DNA of 64,000 nucleotides from Cohnella sp. CFH 77786 (GCF_019400745.1 NZ_WJIB01000020.1:39522-103521); one strand, 5' to 3'. Positions 25,993 through 35,005 are shown, counted from the first letter of the stretch. Notes: generated by a model from the letters alone, not told the origin. Numbers and translations: made by a program.

Positions 25993-26868
25993 TTAAACGA
26001 TCGTGCTTCCGTCGTACGAAGCGATAACGCGGTATAGATCCGGACGGCGGTCCCGGAAGACGCCCCATTCGATCCGCTGCACTTCCAGCTGATCCAGGTC
26101 GAATTCCGCGACGAGCACCGTTTCCTCCGTCCGTCCGGCCTCGGCGACCAGATTGCCCGCAGGTCCGGCGATGAACGAGGAGCCGTAGAACGTGATGGCG
26201 GAATCTTCATCGGTTTCCTTGCCGATCCGGTTCGACGCGATGACCGGCATGAGGTTGGCGGCCGCGTGGCCGCGCATGCACATTTGCCAGTGGTCCTTCG
26301 AATCGATCGACACGTCCTGCGGCTCGGAACCGATCGCCGTCGGATAGAACAGCAGCTCCGCGCCCATCAGCGCCATGCAGCGGGCGGCTTCCGGGTACCA
26401 CTGGTCCCAGCAGACGCCCACGCCGATTTTCGCATACCGCGTCTTCCACACCTTGAAGCCGGTATCGCCCGGGTTGAAATAAAATTTTTCCTCGTAGCCG
26501 GGGCCGTCCGGGATATGGCTCTTGCGGTATACGCCGAGCAATTCCCCATCCGCGTCGATCACCGCGAGGGAGTTGTAGCGGGCGTAGTTCTTCTTCTCGT
26601 AGAAGCTGATCGGCAGCACGACCTGAAGCTCCTTGGCGACTTTCCGGAAATGGCTCACCGCCTTGTTGTTCTCGAGCTCGGTCGCGTACACGTAATAATC
26701 GGATTTTTCCTTCTGGCAGAAGTACGGGGTTTCGAACAGCTCCTGGATCAGAATGATCTGCGCGCCCTGCGAAGCCGCTTCGCGGACCAGCTTATCCGCT
26801 TTGGCGATATTCTCTTCGATATCGCACGAGCAGCTCATCTGGGTGGCCGCCACCGTCACTTTTCTCAT
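25993..26868 (-). CDS. aguB: N-carbamoylputrescine amidase
   Basis: 291 residues, nitrilase superfamily. It hydrolyses N-carbamoylputrescine to putrescine, CO2 and ammonia. The Glu-Lys-Cys triad is Glu43 (LIQELFETPYF), Lys116 (YRKSHIPDGPGY) and Cys153 (GVCWDQWYPEAAR). The frame is open further upstream inside aguA, but the ATG at 26868 overlapping the aguA stop is the true start. Together with aguA it turns agmatine into putrescine. Confidence 0.95.
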   Translation of the reverse strand: MRKVTVAATQMSCSCDIEENIAKADKLVREAASQGAQIILIQELFETPYFCQKEKSDYYVYATELENNKAVSHFRKVAKELQVVLPISFYEKKNYARYNSLAVIDADGELLGVYRKSHIPDGPGYEEKFYFNPGDTGFKVWKTRYAKIGVGVCWDQWYPEAARCMALMGAELLFYPTAIGSEPQDVSIDSKDHWQMCMRGHAAANLMPVIASNRIGKETDEDSAITFYGSSFIAGPAGNLVAEAGRTEETVLVAEFDLDQLEVQRIEWGVFRDRRPDLYRVIASYDGSTIV

Positions 26869-27905
26869 CGCGATTTCCTTCCTGCCCGAGGCATTTGCTG
26901 GGTCGTGCAATGGACGTTGCCGCCTTCCTTGATGATCGCCATTCCGTCCACCGTCCGTATGCGGCGGTCCGGGAACGTTTCCTGCAGAATCCGCACGGCC
27001 TCCCGATCGGTCTGCTCTGCCGCCCCGCCGAACACGGGCAGCACGATGCCGCCGTTCACGAAGTAGAAGTTCAGGTAGCTGAGCGTCAGCCGGCTGTCTT
27101 CGAACAGGGCTTTCGGCGGCTGCGGGATCCGGACGATTTCGAAACGCCGGCCCTTGGCGTCGGTCGCTTCGCTTAGAATGCGCAGATTTTCCTGCGTAAT
27201 GTCGTAATTCTCGTCGGTCGGGTCGTCGCACACCTGGATGACGATTTTGCCGGGGGCGGCGAAGCAGGCGACGTTGTCGACGTGGCCGTCCGTTTCGTCG
27301 CCGCTGAGGCCTCTGCGCAGCCAGACGATTTTGTCCACGTTCACGAACCGTTTGACGTGCTCCTCGATCTGCTCCCGGCTCAGCTCGGGATTGCGGTTCG
27401 GGTTCAGCAGGCACTCCTCCGTCGTCAGCAGCGTGCCTTCGCCGTCCACGTGGATCGACCCGCCTTCCATGACGAGCGGAGCGTCGAACTTACGCACGCC
27501 GACGCGCTCCAGCACCTTAGGCGCCACTTCGTCGTCCAGGTCCCAGGGAGCATATTTGCCGCCCCAGGCGTTGAAGCGCCAATTGACACCGGCCAGCTCG
27601 CCGTCTTCCGCGACGACGAACGTCGGGCCGTTGTCCCTCAGCCAGGCGTCGCTGTGCGGGATTTCGGCGAAATCGATGTTCGGGCCGTCCAAGTAACCAC
27701 GCACGAGTTCAAGATCTCCGGGATTCACGAGCACGGTGACCGGCTCGAACTCGGCGATCGCTTTGACCACCTGGGCGTATCCGTTGCACACCGGCTCGTG
27801 GTCATCCGGGTATACCATCGATTCCCGCACCGGCCACGACATGAACGTCCGTTCATGCTCGGTCCATTCGGCGGGCATCGCGAATTTCAGCTGTCTTGGA
27901 TCCAT
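26865..27905 (-). CDS. aguA: Agmatine deiminase
   Basis: 346 residues, peptidyl-arginine-deiminase fold. It converts agmatine to N-carbamoylputrescine. Seen: MPAEWTEHERTFMSWP, DAWLRDNGPTFVV, LVMEGGSIHVDGEGTLLTTEECLLN, DGHVDNVACF and the catalytic Cys333 in GGNVHCTTQQMPR. The stop overlaps aguB by four bases (ATGA). A promoter lies at 27974-28002. The 4-kb distant spermidine-synthase-like gene is not part of this unit. Confidence 0.95.
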   Translation of the reverse strand: MDPRQLKFAMPAEWTEHERTFMSWPVRESMVYPDDHEPVCNGYAQVVKAIAEFEPVTVLVNPGDLELVRGYLDGPNIDFAEIPHSDAWLRDNGPTFVVAEDGELAGVNWRFNAWGGKYAPWDLDDEVAPKVLERVGVRKFDAPLVMEGGSIHVDGEGTLLTTEECLLNPNRNPELSREQIEEHVKRFVNVDKIVWLRRGLSGDETDGHVDNVACFAAPGKIVIQVCDDPTDENYDITQENLRILSEATDAKGRRFEIVRIPQPPKALFEDSRLTLSYLNFYFVNGGIVLPVFGGAAEQTDREAVRILQETFPDRRIRTVDGMAIIKEGGNVHCTTQQMPRAGRKSR

Positions 27906-27973
27906 AGATAATCAGCTCTCTTTTATCGATAAATTGCATTCCGTTTCAGGCAGCAGGGCCGTTTCACTCCATC

Positions 27974-28002
27974 ATCATATACGAAATGCCTTCCGATCTC
28001 AA
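27974..28002 (-). promoter_or_regulatory. Sigma-A promoter of aguAB
   Basis: On the minus strand TTGAGA and TATGAT are separated by 17 bp, about 70 bp upstream of the aguA start. Confidence 0.6.
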
Positions 28003-28097
28003 AGCATAGCAAATATTTCCTCTCCGATGGGCGTGAAAGCCTTGCCGCCAAAGCCTTTTCCCTCCTCCCGGCAGCTTGCTCCCATGGACCGTTTGTC

Positions 28098-28126
28098 TTG
28101 TAATCTACCAGGGGTTGCAGTAAAAT
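28098..28126 (+). promoter_or_regulatory. Candidate promoter of the ATP-grasp/MurE-like/racemase cluster
   Basis: TTGTAA (28098-28103) and TAAAAT (28121-28126) with a 17-bp spacer, 27 bp before the first start codon of the cluster. Confidence 0.45.
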
Positions 28127-28153
28127 TTATGGGACAATCCACAGAATCGGGAT

Positions 28154-29347
28154 GTGCGTCTATTGAACAACAAAGCGGTCATCTTGGGAAGCAACTATTA
28201 TATCGGACTCAGCACGATCCGCTGCCTGGGCGTTCACGGCATCCACACCGTGGCGGTCGATTATTCGGACAGGCACACGTACGCCGCCGATTCCAAATAT
28301 TGCTCCGAGAGGCTCATTTCCCCTCATTATAAAGAAGACCCGGAAGGGTTCATCCGTTTTCTGAAAGACTATGCGGCCAGACAGAGCGCTCCTCCCGTCC
28401 TCATCCCGTGCCACGACAACTACGTGGAAATCATTGACGAATACCTGGATGAACTGAGGGAAAGCTACCTGATACCTCAGACGGAGAAGGGCCTGTATAC
28501 AAGGCTCATGAACAAGGAGTCGCTGGAGCGGGCGGCGATCGAGAAGGGCGTTGCCGTTCCGGAGACGGTCCGGGTGGACGAAGAGGGCTTCCTGGACAAA
28601 GTGGAGAGCATCATCAAATATCCCTGCCTCGTGAAGCCGGTCGATTCCCCGGCCTTCGTGGCGAAGTTCCGCAAGAAGCTGTTCAAGGTCCATGACCGGC
28701 AAGAGCTCGAATCCGCGATCCGAACCGCCCGCGAAGCCGGCCTGGAAGTGATCGTGCAGCGCATCATTCCGGGCTTCGACGACCATATGTACACGTTCGA
28801 CGCCTATTTGAACCAGGATTCCAAGGTCACACATTGGGTCACGTGCCAGAAATACCGCCAGTACCCGATCAACTTCGGCGCCTCCGTCTACACGGGGCAG
28901 AAGTACGTGCCGGAACTCTATGAAATCGGCAAGAAGTTTTTCGAAGAGATAAAGTACAAAGGTTTCGCGGAAATCGAGTTCAAGAAGGACGCCGAGACCG
29001 GCAAGTTCTACCTGATCGAAATCAACGTCAGAATCACGAACCTGAACGTATTGCTGTACAGGGCCGGCGTCAACATTCCTTATATTACGTACCGGGAATT
29101 AACGGGCAACCCTCTGCCGCCGAGCGCGGTCGAGAGAGATACGAACCTGGTCTTCTGGTACGCGTACGAGGACTTGTTGGCCATCAAAGGCTATCTGAAG
29201 ACGAAACAGCTGACGTGGAAGCAAGTCGCTTCTTCCTTCTGGAAACCGAAAGCGTACGCCATCTGGGACTGGAGAGATCCGAAGCCCGCTTTTTCGTTTC
29301 TGTCTATGATTCTAGGCAAATTCTTTGGAAAATTCGCCCGGAGATAG
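28154..29347 (+). CDS. ATP-grasp carboxylate-amine ligase, D-aspartate-ligase-like
   Basis: 397 residues if the GTG at 28154 is used; a TTG at 28163 is an alternative and neither has a strong ribosome binding site. The ATP-grasp fold shows KYPCLVKPVDSP (ATP-binding Lys), VIVQRIIPGFDDHMYTFDAYL and the metal-binding EIEFKKD...FYLIEINVR. The pattern LIPCHDNYVEII and RLMNKESLERAAIEKGVAVPE resembles the D-aspartate ligases that add D-Asp to the peptidoglycan cross-bridge. It begins a cluster with a MurE paralogue and an Asp/Glu racemase, so a D-amino acid substrate is a reasonable inference. Confidence 0.8.
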   Translation: MRLLNNKAVILGSNYYIGLSTIRCLGVHGIHTVAVDYSDRHTYAADSKYCSERLISPHYKEDPEGFIRFLKDYAARQSAPPVLIPCHDNYVEIIDEYLDELRESYLIPQTEKGLYTRLMNKESLERAAIEKGVAVPETVRVDEEGFLDKVESIIKYPCLVKPVDSPAFVAKFRKKLFKVHDRQELESAIRTAREAGLEVIVQRIIPGFDDHMYTFDAYLNQDSKVTHWVTCQKYRQYPINFGASVYTGQKYVPELYEIGKKFFEEIKYKGFAEIEFKKDAETGKFYLIEINVRITNLNVLLYRAGVNIPYITYRELTGNPLPPSAVERDTNLVFWYAYEDLLAIKGYLKTKQLTWKQVASSFWKPKAYAIWDWRDPKPAFSFLSMILGKFFGKFARR

Positions 29348-29362
29348 GAGGTTTGCGATCCG

Positions 29363-30865
29363 ATGAAGTTAAGAGAGCTTCTTCCATCCGTGAGCATAAT
29401 CGAGAGCAGCGGGGAACGGGATTTGACGATTACTGGTGTCTCTTATCATTCGCGGAAAGTCTCCGAAGGGCATCTGTTCGTGTGCGTCCGGGGGTATAAG
29501 ACCGACGGGCACCGATATTTGCCCGATGCCGTCCGCAATGGAGCGGTGGCTGCGATCGTCGAAACGATCCAGGACGGGATCGACATTCCCCAATTCCGGG
29601 TGGAGAACGGACGGATCGCGCTCGCCCGGCTGGGGGCCGCTTTCTACGGCCGTCCGGCGGACAAGCTGTTCATGATCGGCATTACCGCCACGAACGGCAA
29701 AACGACGACGTCCTACATGACCAATGCCATGCTGGAGAATCACGGGCTGAAAACCGGGCTGATCGGGACGGTCATGATCAAAATCGACGATACGTCCATT
29801 CCCGCGGAGCTCACGACCCCGGAATCGCTGGATTTGCAGATGTATCTGCGGCAAATGGCGGATCGTGGCGTTTCCCACGTCACGATGGAGGTTTCCTCCG
29901 CCGCGCTGGAGACGAGCCGGGTGGAGACGGTCGATTACGATATCGTCACGTTCAACAACCTCAGCCGCGAGCATATCGACTCGCATGGCTCTTTCGAGCA
30001 GTATTTCCAAGCCAAGGCCAGCCTAATCCGCAATGCCGGGGAACATTGCGTCGCCGTGCTGAACCTGGACGACCCCTATTCGGCATCGCTGGCCAATGAA
30101 ACCAAAGCGAAGGTCGTGACCTTCGGGGTGAAGAGCAGGGAAGGCCATATCCATTGCCGGGATTTGGATCTCTCGACCGGCCGGGCGAAGTTCAAGCTGC
30201 AGATTCTGCAGCCGTTCCACTCGGCGGGGGGAACCGAGTACACGCCCACCGAGTTCGACGTGGAGCTGTCCGTGCCGGGTCTGCATTCCGTTTACAACTC
30301 CATGGTGGCGATCGTGAACGCCCTGCTCTGCGACGTCCCGATCCCGACGATCCAGCAGACGCTCCGAACGTTCCCGGGAGTGGAGCGGCGGTTCCAATTC
30401 ATCTACGAAGGCGACTTCAAGATCGTGGACGACCATTTCGCCAATCCCGGCAATATCAACGTCACGCTCGAGACGCTCCGGTACATGGATTACGAGAACC
30501 TGCGCATCGTTTACGCCATCCGGGGCGAGAGGGGACCGACCGTCAACCGGGAGAACGCGGAAGCGATCGTGCAGTGGATGAAGCGGCTGGAGCTTGCCGA
30601 GATCGTGGCCACGAAAAGCGTCTCCCACGTGACGGACAAAGACCGGGTCACCGACGAGGAAGTCCGCGTATTCATGGAAGTAATGGACGAAGCCGGCATC
30701 CGGGTCCGGCTGTACGACGAATTGCCGGACGCCATTTCGGATGCGTTGTCCGAGGCCAGGCGGGGCGATCTGGTTCTGCTGGCAGGCTGCCAGGGCATGG
30801 ATCCCGGGGGGGAGATCGCCCTGGACATGCTGCGGGACCGGGAATCCATGCTCCACCGGGTTTGA
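29363..30865 (+). CDS. MurE-like Mur ligase paralogue
   Basis: 500 residues with the three Mur domains: N-terminal about 1-100, central ATPase with P-loop ITATNGKTTT (107-116), and C-terminal. It keeps TTPESLD, NNLSREHIDSHGS and the lysine region YFQAK, but differs from canonical MurE: SSAALETSR replaces SSHAL, the C-terminal VDDHFANPGN replaces VDYAHTPD, and the amino-acid-specifying DNPR motif is not seen where expected (ATKSVSHVTDKD). It therefore probably links a different amino acid or acceptor. AGGAGG precedes the ATG; the gap to the ligase upstream is 15 bp. Confidence 0.85.
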   Translation: MKLRELLPSVSIIESSGERDLTITGVSYHSRKVSEGHLFVCVRGYKTDGHRYLPDAVRNGAVAAIVETIQDGIDIPQFRVENGRIALARLGAAFYGRPADKLFMIGITATNGKTTTSYMTNAMLENHGLKTGLIGTVMIKIDDTSIPAELTTPESLDLQMYLRQMADRGVSHVTMEVSSAALETSRVETVDYDIVTFNNLSREHIDSHGSFEQYFQAKASLIRNAGEHCVAVLNLDDPYSASLANETKAKVVTFGVKSREGHIHCRDLDLSTGRAKFKLQILQPFHSAGGTEYTPTEFDVELSVPGLHSVYNSMVAIVNALLCDVPIPTIQQTLRTFPGVERRFQFIYEGDFKIVDDHFANPGNINVTLETLRYMDYENLRIVYAIRGERGPTVNRENAEAIVQWMKRLELAEIVATKSVSHVTDKDRVTDEEVRVFMEVMDEAGIRVRLYDELPDAISDALSEARRGDLVLLAGCQGMDPGGEIALDMLRDRESMLHRV

Positions 30866-30913
30866 GACGGACGGCGACCGCAAGACGAATCCAAACCAAA
30901 AGTAGGTCTGCAA

Positions 30914-31618
30914 GTGGAAAATAAACGGTTAGGCGTTATTGGCGGAATGGGACCGAAGGCCACCTCCGTTTTCATGGATCGAATCATCGAACACACCGCG
31001 GCGCAGCGAGACCAGGATCATATCGACATGATCGTGCTGAGCCATGCGACGCTGCCGGATCGGACCCAAGTCATTCTGAAGAATGAGGGGGACCGCTTCC
31101 TGAAGGCCGTCGAGCCGGACTTCCGTTTGCTGGAACAAGCCGGTGCGGCCCATATCGCGATACCGTGCAACACCTCGCACTTTTACATCGATGAAATGCA
31201 GGGCATGACGCGAATTCCGATCATCAACATGGTCGACGAGACGCTTCGGGAGATCGCCGGAAGGTTCGGACAACGCGTCAAAGTCGGCGTTCTGGCGACG
31301 AACGGCACGCTGCGCAGCGGGATCTACAGGATGGCTTGCGAGAAGCACGGCATGGAGTACCGGGAGCCGGAAGCGTCCGTTCAGCAGCAGGTCATGGACA
31401 TGATTTACGACGTTAAGAAAGGCGTGGACGTCGGCTCCGAAGCATTGGAAGCCCTCGTGCGGAGCCTCGTGGAGCGGGAAGGGTGCCAATGCGTCATTCT
31501 GGCTTGCACGGAGTTGTCCTGCATTAAGCCTAACGAGCATATACTCCAGTATTGCGTGGATGCGATGGACGTGTTGGTGAGGAAATCGATCGAACGCTCG
31601 GGCAAGCCATTCGTTTGA
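30914..31618 (+). CDS. Aspartate/glutamate racemase family protein
   Basis: 234 residues from GTG 30914. The two catalytic cysteines of the two-base, cofactor-free racemases are Cys85 (AIPCNTSHFY) and Cys198 (VILACTELSCIKP). The N-terminal LGVIGGMGPKATSVFMDRII is typical of aspartate racemase. It would supply D-Asp or D-Glu to the neighbouring ligases. It lies 48 bp after the MurE-like gene on the same strand. Confidence 0.9.
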   Translation: MENKRLGVIGGMGPKATSVFMDRIIEHTAAQRDQDHIDMIVLSHATLPDRTQVILKNEGDRFLKAVEPDFRLLEQAGAAHIAIPCNTSHFYIDEMQGMTRIPIINMVDETLREIAGRFGQRVKVGVLATNGTLRSGIYRMACEKHGMEYREPEASVQQQVMDMIYDVKKGVDVGSEALEALVRSLVEREGCQCVILACTELSCIKPNEHILQYCVDAMDVLVRKSIERSGKPFV

Positions 31619-31636
31619 GGGGGAGGCGAAGGTCCG

Positions 31637-31846
31637 ATGGAAGAGCTTATGCAGTCGCCGGCCGAAGCCGAACGGCTCGAACGGTTTCTCGCGGAATCGT
31701 TCCCGGACGGGGTCGTGTGCCGGGAGCTGAGGCTTGCCGCGGAGGAAGTCCGGGGGATCAAGCGGGTGTTTCCGAATGCGGTCCTTGAGGCTTTCTCCGA
31801 AAGCCGATACGCGGACGGCAAGGTTTGGTACAGGGTTCGAATCTGA
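31637..31846 (+). CDS. Small uncharacterised protein of the racemase cluster
   Basis: 69 residues; GGAGG precedes the ATG closely and the gene starts 18 bp after the racemase stop, so it is probably co-transcribed. The sequence is acidic at the start (MEELMQSPAEAERLERFLAE) and basic at the end (DGKVWYRVRI). I do not recognise a family. A bidirectional terminator follows, marking the end of the cluster. Confidence 0.6.
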   Translation: MEELMQSPAEAERLERFLAESFPDGVVCRELRLAAEEVRGIKRVFPNAVLEAFSESRYADGKVWYRVRI

Positions 31847-31858
31847 ATCGCTACCGAA

Positions 31859-31910
31859 AAAGACCGCCGCCCGCTTGGCCAAAAAGGCCAGGCGAGGGGC
31901 GGTCTTCGCT
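31859..31910. terminator. Bidirectional terminator
   Basis: AAGACCGCC pairs with GGCGGTCTT, with an inner GGCC/GGCC stem, between the small ORF (+) and the quinone reductase gene (-). Confidence 0.8.
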
Positions 31911-31913
31911 TTG

Positions 31914-32495
31914 TCAGAATACGGTATTTACGGTGTCTTCCACTTGCTTCAAGATCTCCTTCAGGGCAGCTTCGCCCGCGCTCGGAACGCTTCCGAAAAG
32001 CAAATGCGCGACGGGCTCGATTCCGGTAAACTCGAAAATGCCGGTATCGGACGTGAGTTTAAGCCCCTCCGTCATTCCGATTTGATCGTAGATTTCTTTG
32101 GGCGTCCCGTGGGTGTTGAGGATCAGGCCTTTCTTCCCTTGCAGCAATTTATCGATTCCCGCTTCGCCGTAAGCATAGGCGAAACCGTACGAGAAAACCC
32201 GATCCACGTATCCTTTCAGAATAGCGGGCATGCCCGTCCACCAAATCGGATAGATAAAGGTGATAGCGTCCGCTTGGGCGATATATTCCTGCTCGGTCCG
32301 GATATCCCCGGGCGTTTGCCCCGCTTTCATCGCGGCGGTATCCTCCGGTTTCAGCACGGGCTCGAAGTCGATGCCGTACAAATCGCGAACGACGACTTCG
32401 TGGCCTTTTTTCTTCAAAGCATGCACCGCGGTTTCCAAGACGGCGTGGTTAAAGCTATCCGGGTTCGGATGGGCGTAGACGATCAGGTGTTTCAT
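31914..32495 (-). CDS. NAD(P)H:quinone reductase, flavodoxin-like fold
   Basis: 193 residues. The FMN/FAD phosphate loop is YAHPNPDSFNHAV (7-19), followed by FIYPIWWTGMPAILKGYVDRVF, the typical WW-containing segment of NQO/KefF/YwrO-like two-electron quinone reductases. It most likely protects against quinones or other electrophiles in the cytoplasm. GGAGG lies 7 bases before the ATG. It is a single-gene unit, convergent with the racemase cluster. Confidence 0.88.
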   Translation of the reverse strand: MKHLIVYAHPNPDSFNHAVLETAVHALKKKGHEVVVRDLYGIDFEPVLKPEDTAAMKAGQTPGDIRTEQEYIAQADAITFIYPIWWTGMPAILKGYVDRVFSYGFAYAYGEAGIDKLLQGKKGLILNTHGTPKEIYDQIGMTEGLKLTSDTGIFEFTGIEPVAHLLFGSVPSAGEAALKEILKQVEDTVNTVF

Positions 32496-32599
32496 GGTTC
32501 AAACCTCCGTGTTGTTGGTAAGGGATGTCGGCCTTATTCTTGCTTAAATGCATGAAGTTAAATCGCAAGTCCAGTCGCCATCTTTTTTGCGCGACGCTC

Positions 32600-32627
32600 T
32601 AATTCTTTCCCTCGCGAATGTCGATAA
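32600..32627 (+). promoter_or_regulatory. Candidate sigma-D (flagellar) promoter of motAB
   Basis: TAAT (32600-32603), 16 bp, then GTCGATAA (32620-32627) resembles the Bacillus sigma-D pattern TAAA-N15-GCCGATAT, about 70 bp before motA. Confidence 0.5.
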
Positions 32628-32694
32628 ACTGGATAGAGTGTCGGTTTGTGAGGAAACTCAGCCACGCTAATCCCTATTCCGCTGAGGTGTACAT

Positions 32695-33504
32695 ATGAAG
32701 AATTCCACGGTTATTGGCTTGATTCTCGGTTTGATCTCACTCCTCGTCGGCATGGTCCTCAAAGGAGCGCCGCTGCTCGCTCTCGTCACGAACCCGGCCG
32801 CGTTCGTCATCATCATCGTCGGGACGGTCGCCTCCATCTGCGTGGCGTTTCCGATGAGCGACCTGAAGAAATTGCCGACGCTATTCAAGATCTTGTTCGC
32901 AGAACCGAAGCTGGTGGCGAAAGAACAACTGATCACGATGTTCATGGAATGGGCTACGATCACCCGGCGCGAAGGCTTGCTCGCGTTGGAGGCGCGGGTG
33001 GAAGAGATCGAGGACGATTTCCTCAAGGGCGGCATGCGGATGATCATCGACGGCAACGACCAGGATCTCGTCCGCGACGTACTCCTGGAAGACGTGGCCG
33101 CGACGGAGGAACGCCACCGCTCGGGCGCCCAGATCTTCTCCCAGGCGGGAATGTACGCGCCGACGCTCGGGGTGCTCGGGGCCGTCGTCGGTCTCGTCGC
33201 CGCCTTGCAGAACCTGGACCACCTGGAGAAGCTCGCCCACGCGGTCGCGGCGGCTTTCATCGCGACGCTGCTCGGGATTTTCACCGGATACGTCATGTGG
33301 CATCCGTTTGCGAACAAGCTCAAGAGGATTTCCAAAAAAGAAATCGACTTGAAGCTGATGATGGTAGAAGGCCTCCTATCTATCCAATCCGGCGTCTCCA
33401 CCAGCGCGATCCAGCAGAAGCTGATGGTCTTCCTCACGCCTAAGGAACGGAAAGTTTTCAACGAGAAGGAGGAGGCGGGCGGTGAGCAAAAAGCGACGGC
33501 ATGA
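32695..33504 (+). CDS. motA: Flagellar motor stator protein MotA
   Basis: 269 residues, four membrane helices: about 3-22, 30-50, 155-172 and 182-202. The cytoplasmic loop carries LLALEARVEEIEDDFLKGGMRM, and PTLGVLGAVVGLV precedes the last pair, as in MotA. With MotB it forms the ion-conducting stator that turns the flagellum. It overlaps motB by 23 bp. Confidence 0.95.
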   Translation: MKNSTVIGLILGLISLLVGMVLKGAPLLALVTNPAAFVIIIVGTVASICVAFPMSDLKKLPTLFKILFAEPKLVAKEQLITMFMEWATITRREGLLALEARVEEIEDDFLKGGMRMIIDGNDQDLVRDVLLEDVAATEERHRSGAQIFSQAGMYAPTLGVLGAVVGLVAALQNLDHLEKLAHAVAAAFIATLLGIFTGYVMWHPFANKLKRISKKEIDLKLMMVEGLLSIQSGVSTSAIQQKLMVFLTPKERKVFNEKEEAGGEQKATA

Positions 33505-34303
33505 AGCGCATGAGGAGCACATCGACGAATCGTGGCTCCTTCCTTACTCCGACTTGATGACGCTGCTGCTGGCGCTGTTTATCGTTTTGTACGCGGTAAG
33601 CTCGGTCAATACGGCCAAGTTGGAACAGCTCAGCAATGCATTTAAATCCGTTTTGAACAACGGCCTCAGCATTTTCGACTCGTCCACGCTCATCGAGACC
33701 GGCGAGGTCGAAAGTCCGACCAATATGACCAAGCGCATGAACCCGAACGGCAAATCGACAGCCGAGCTGCAGCAGGAAGAGCAGCAGAACCTGGAGAAGC
33801 TCAAACAACAGCTCGACCAGTATATCAAGAAGAACGGTCTTGCGTCGGAGCTCGAAACCCAGTTGAACCAGTCGCAGCTCCTGATCACGATCCGGGACAA
33901 CGCCTTGTTCGAGCCGGCGAGCGCCGCCGTCAAACCGGAAGCCCGCAAGCTGGCGGTCGCGATCGGGCAAATGTTGCTGCCGTACAACGACTACGAGGTG
34001 CTCGTCACCGGCCATACGGACAACAGGCCGATCAACACGGCCGAGTTTCCTTCCAACTGGGAGCTCAGCTCCAAGCGGGCGATCAATTTCATGAAAATCC
34101 TGCTGGACAACAAGTCGTTCGATCCGAAGCGGTTCGGCGCCATCGGCTACGGCGAGTATCGCCCGGTCGACACCAATGACACGGATGCCGGACGGGCCAA
34201 GAACCGCCGCGTGGAAGTGTCCATCCTGCGTAAATACACGGAGCCCGGAGCGGATGGGCAGACGTCGCTCAGCGTGAACGGGAATGCGGGGAAAAGTGAA
34301 TAG
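33482..34303 (+). CDS. motB: Flagellar motor stator protein MotB
   Basis: 273 residues from GTG 33482 (GGAGG upstream within motA). A single membrane helix holds the proton-binding Asp24 (LLPYSDLMTLLLALFIVLYA). A Gln/Glu-rich linker (about 95-120) leads to the OmpA-like peptidoglycan-binding domain with VTGHTDNRPIN, ELSSKRAINFM and AKNRRVEVSIL. The Asp with LLLALF suggests a proton-type stator. No flagellar genes other than motAB are in the window. Confidence 0.95.
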   Translation: MSKKRRHEAHEEHIDESWLLPYSDLMTLLLALFIVLYAVSSVNTAKLEQLSNAFKSVLNNGLSIFDSSTLIETGEVESPTNMTKRMNPNGKSTAELQQEEQQNLEKLKQQLDQYIKKNGLASELETQLNQSQLLITIRDNALFEPASAAVKPEARKLAVAIGQMLLPYNDYEVLVTGHTDNRPINTAEFPSNWELSSKRAINFMKILLDNKSFDPKRFGAIGYGEYRPVDTNDTDAGRAKNRRVEVSILRKYTEPGADGQTSLSVNGNAGKSE

Positions 34304-34314
34304 GGAGAAGCGTT

Positions 34315-34354
34315 GAAAGCCGGGATCATCCTCACGAGGATCTCGGCTTTTTTT
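34315..34354 (+). terminator. motAB terminator
   Basis: AAAGCCG-GATC-TCC pairs with GGA-GATC-CGGCTTT and is followed by seven T. Confidence 0.9.
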
Positions 34355-34551
34355 GACTATATGATAAGTTTCCGGATAGAGTGGTTTTGGGGAAGCGAGA
34401 GGGGAGCCATTCTGGCGCTCCCGCTGATGCTCCGTTCATTTAGTGAAGCGGATTTTGTGACTCGCCCGCATGAGCTTCATACGTGTAACTGATTTCTGAA
34501 GGTCTCCAATCGGGGTTCCTCAGATGGGTCGCTGCCGCGCAGTCTAGGGGA

Positions 34552-34739
34552 TTAAAGGGAAAACGTCCCTCTATTTTTGCATATTGGCCACACGGGCGTG
34601 ATTAGAAGAAAAACCTCCCTCTAATTCTGGCTATATACCCTCAATTGCAGTTTTTCACCGATATTAGTGGGAGGTTTTCCCTCTAAATATCCAAAATCCT
34701 CGAAATCATCGGAATTAGAGGGAGGTTTTCCCTATAAAG
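34552..34739. repeat. Four-box palindromic element, copy B
   Basis: Boxes start at 34552, 34602, 34664 and 34715 (intervals 50, 62, 51). Box 3 begins TTAGTGGGAGG and ends TTTTCCCTCTAA; box 2 ends in AACCTCCCTCTAA, that is, the opposite orientation. Spacers are not shared with the other copies. No gene is seen between 34304 and 35081. Confidence 0.9.
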
Positions 34740-34789
34740 TTGACCGGCGGGTCGAATCCGGCCTACGGGTTCCGGAAACTGCCATATCC

Positions 34790-34930
34790 GCAAGGAATCC
34801 CACAAAGGAATCCCACAAAGGAATCCCACAAAGGAATCCCACAAAGGAATCCCACAAAGGAATCCCACAAAGGAATCCCACAAAGGAATCCCACAAAGGA
34901 ATCCCACAAAGGAATCCCACAAAGGAATCC
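34790..34930. repeat. 13-bp tandem repeat, about 11 copies
   Basis: AAAGGAATCCCAC is repeated almost perfectly. It produces open frames in several phases, none with a ribosome binding site, so no gene is called. Confidence 0.95.
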
Positions 34931-35005
34931 TATCGTTAAGACCTAACAGGAATTCATGACTTGGCGGAACGTGTTTCGGTACCGTTTATACGGATACCGA
35001 TCAGG

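Noticed and set aside
34552..34739. CRISPR-like array (palindromic repeats with unlike spacers)
   Set aside because: Only four boxes, two in opposite orientation, repeats too divergent, spacer lengths 26/38/26 and no cas genes nearby.
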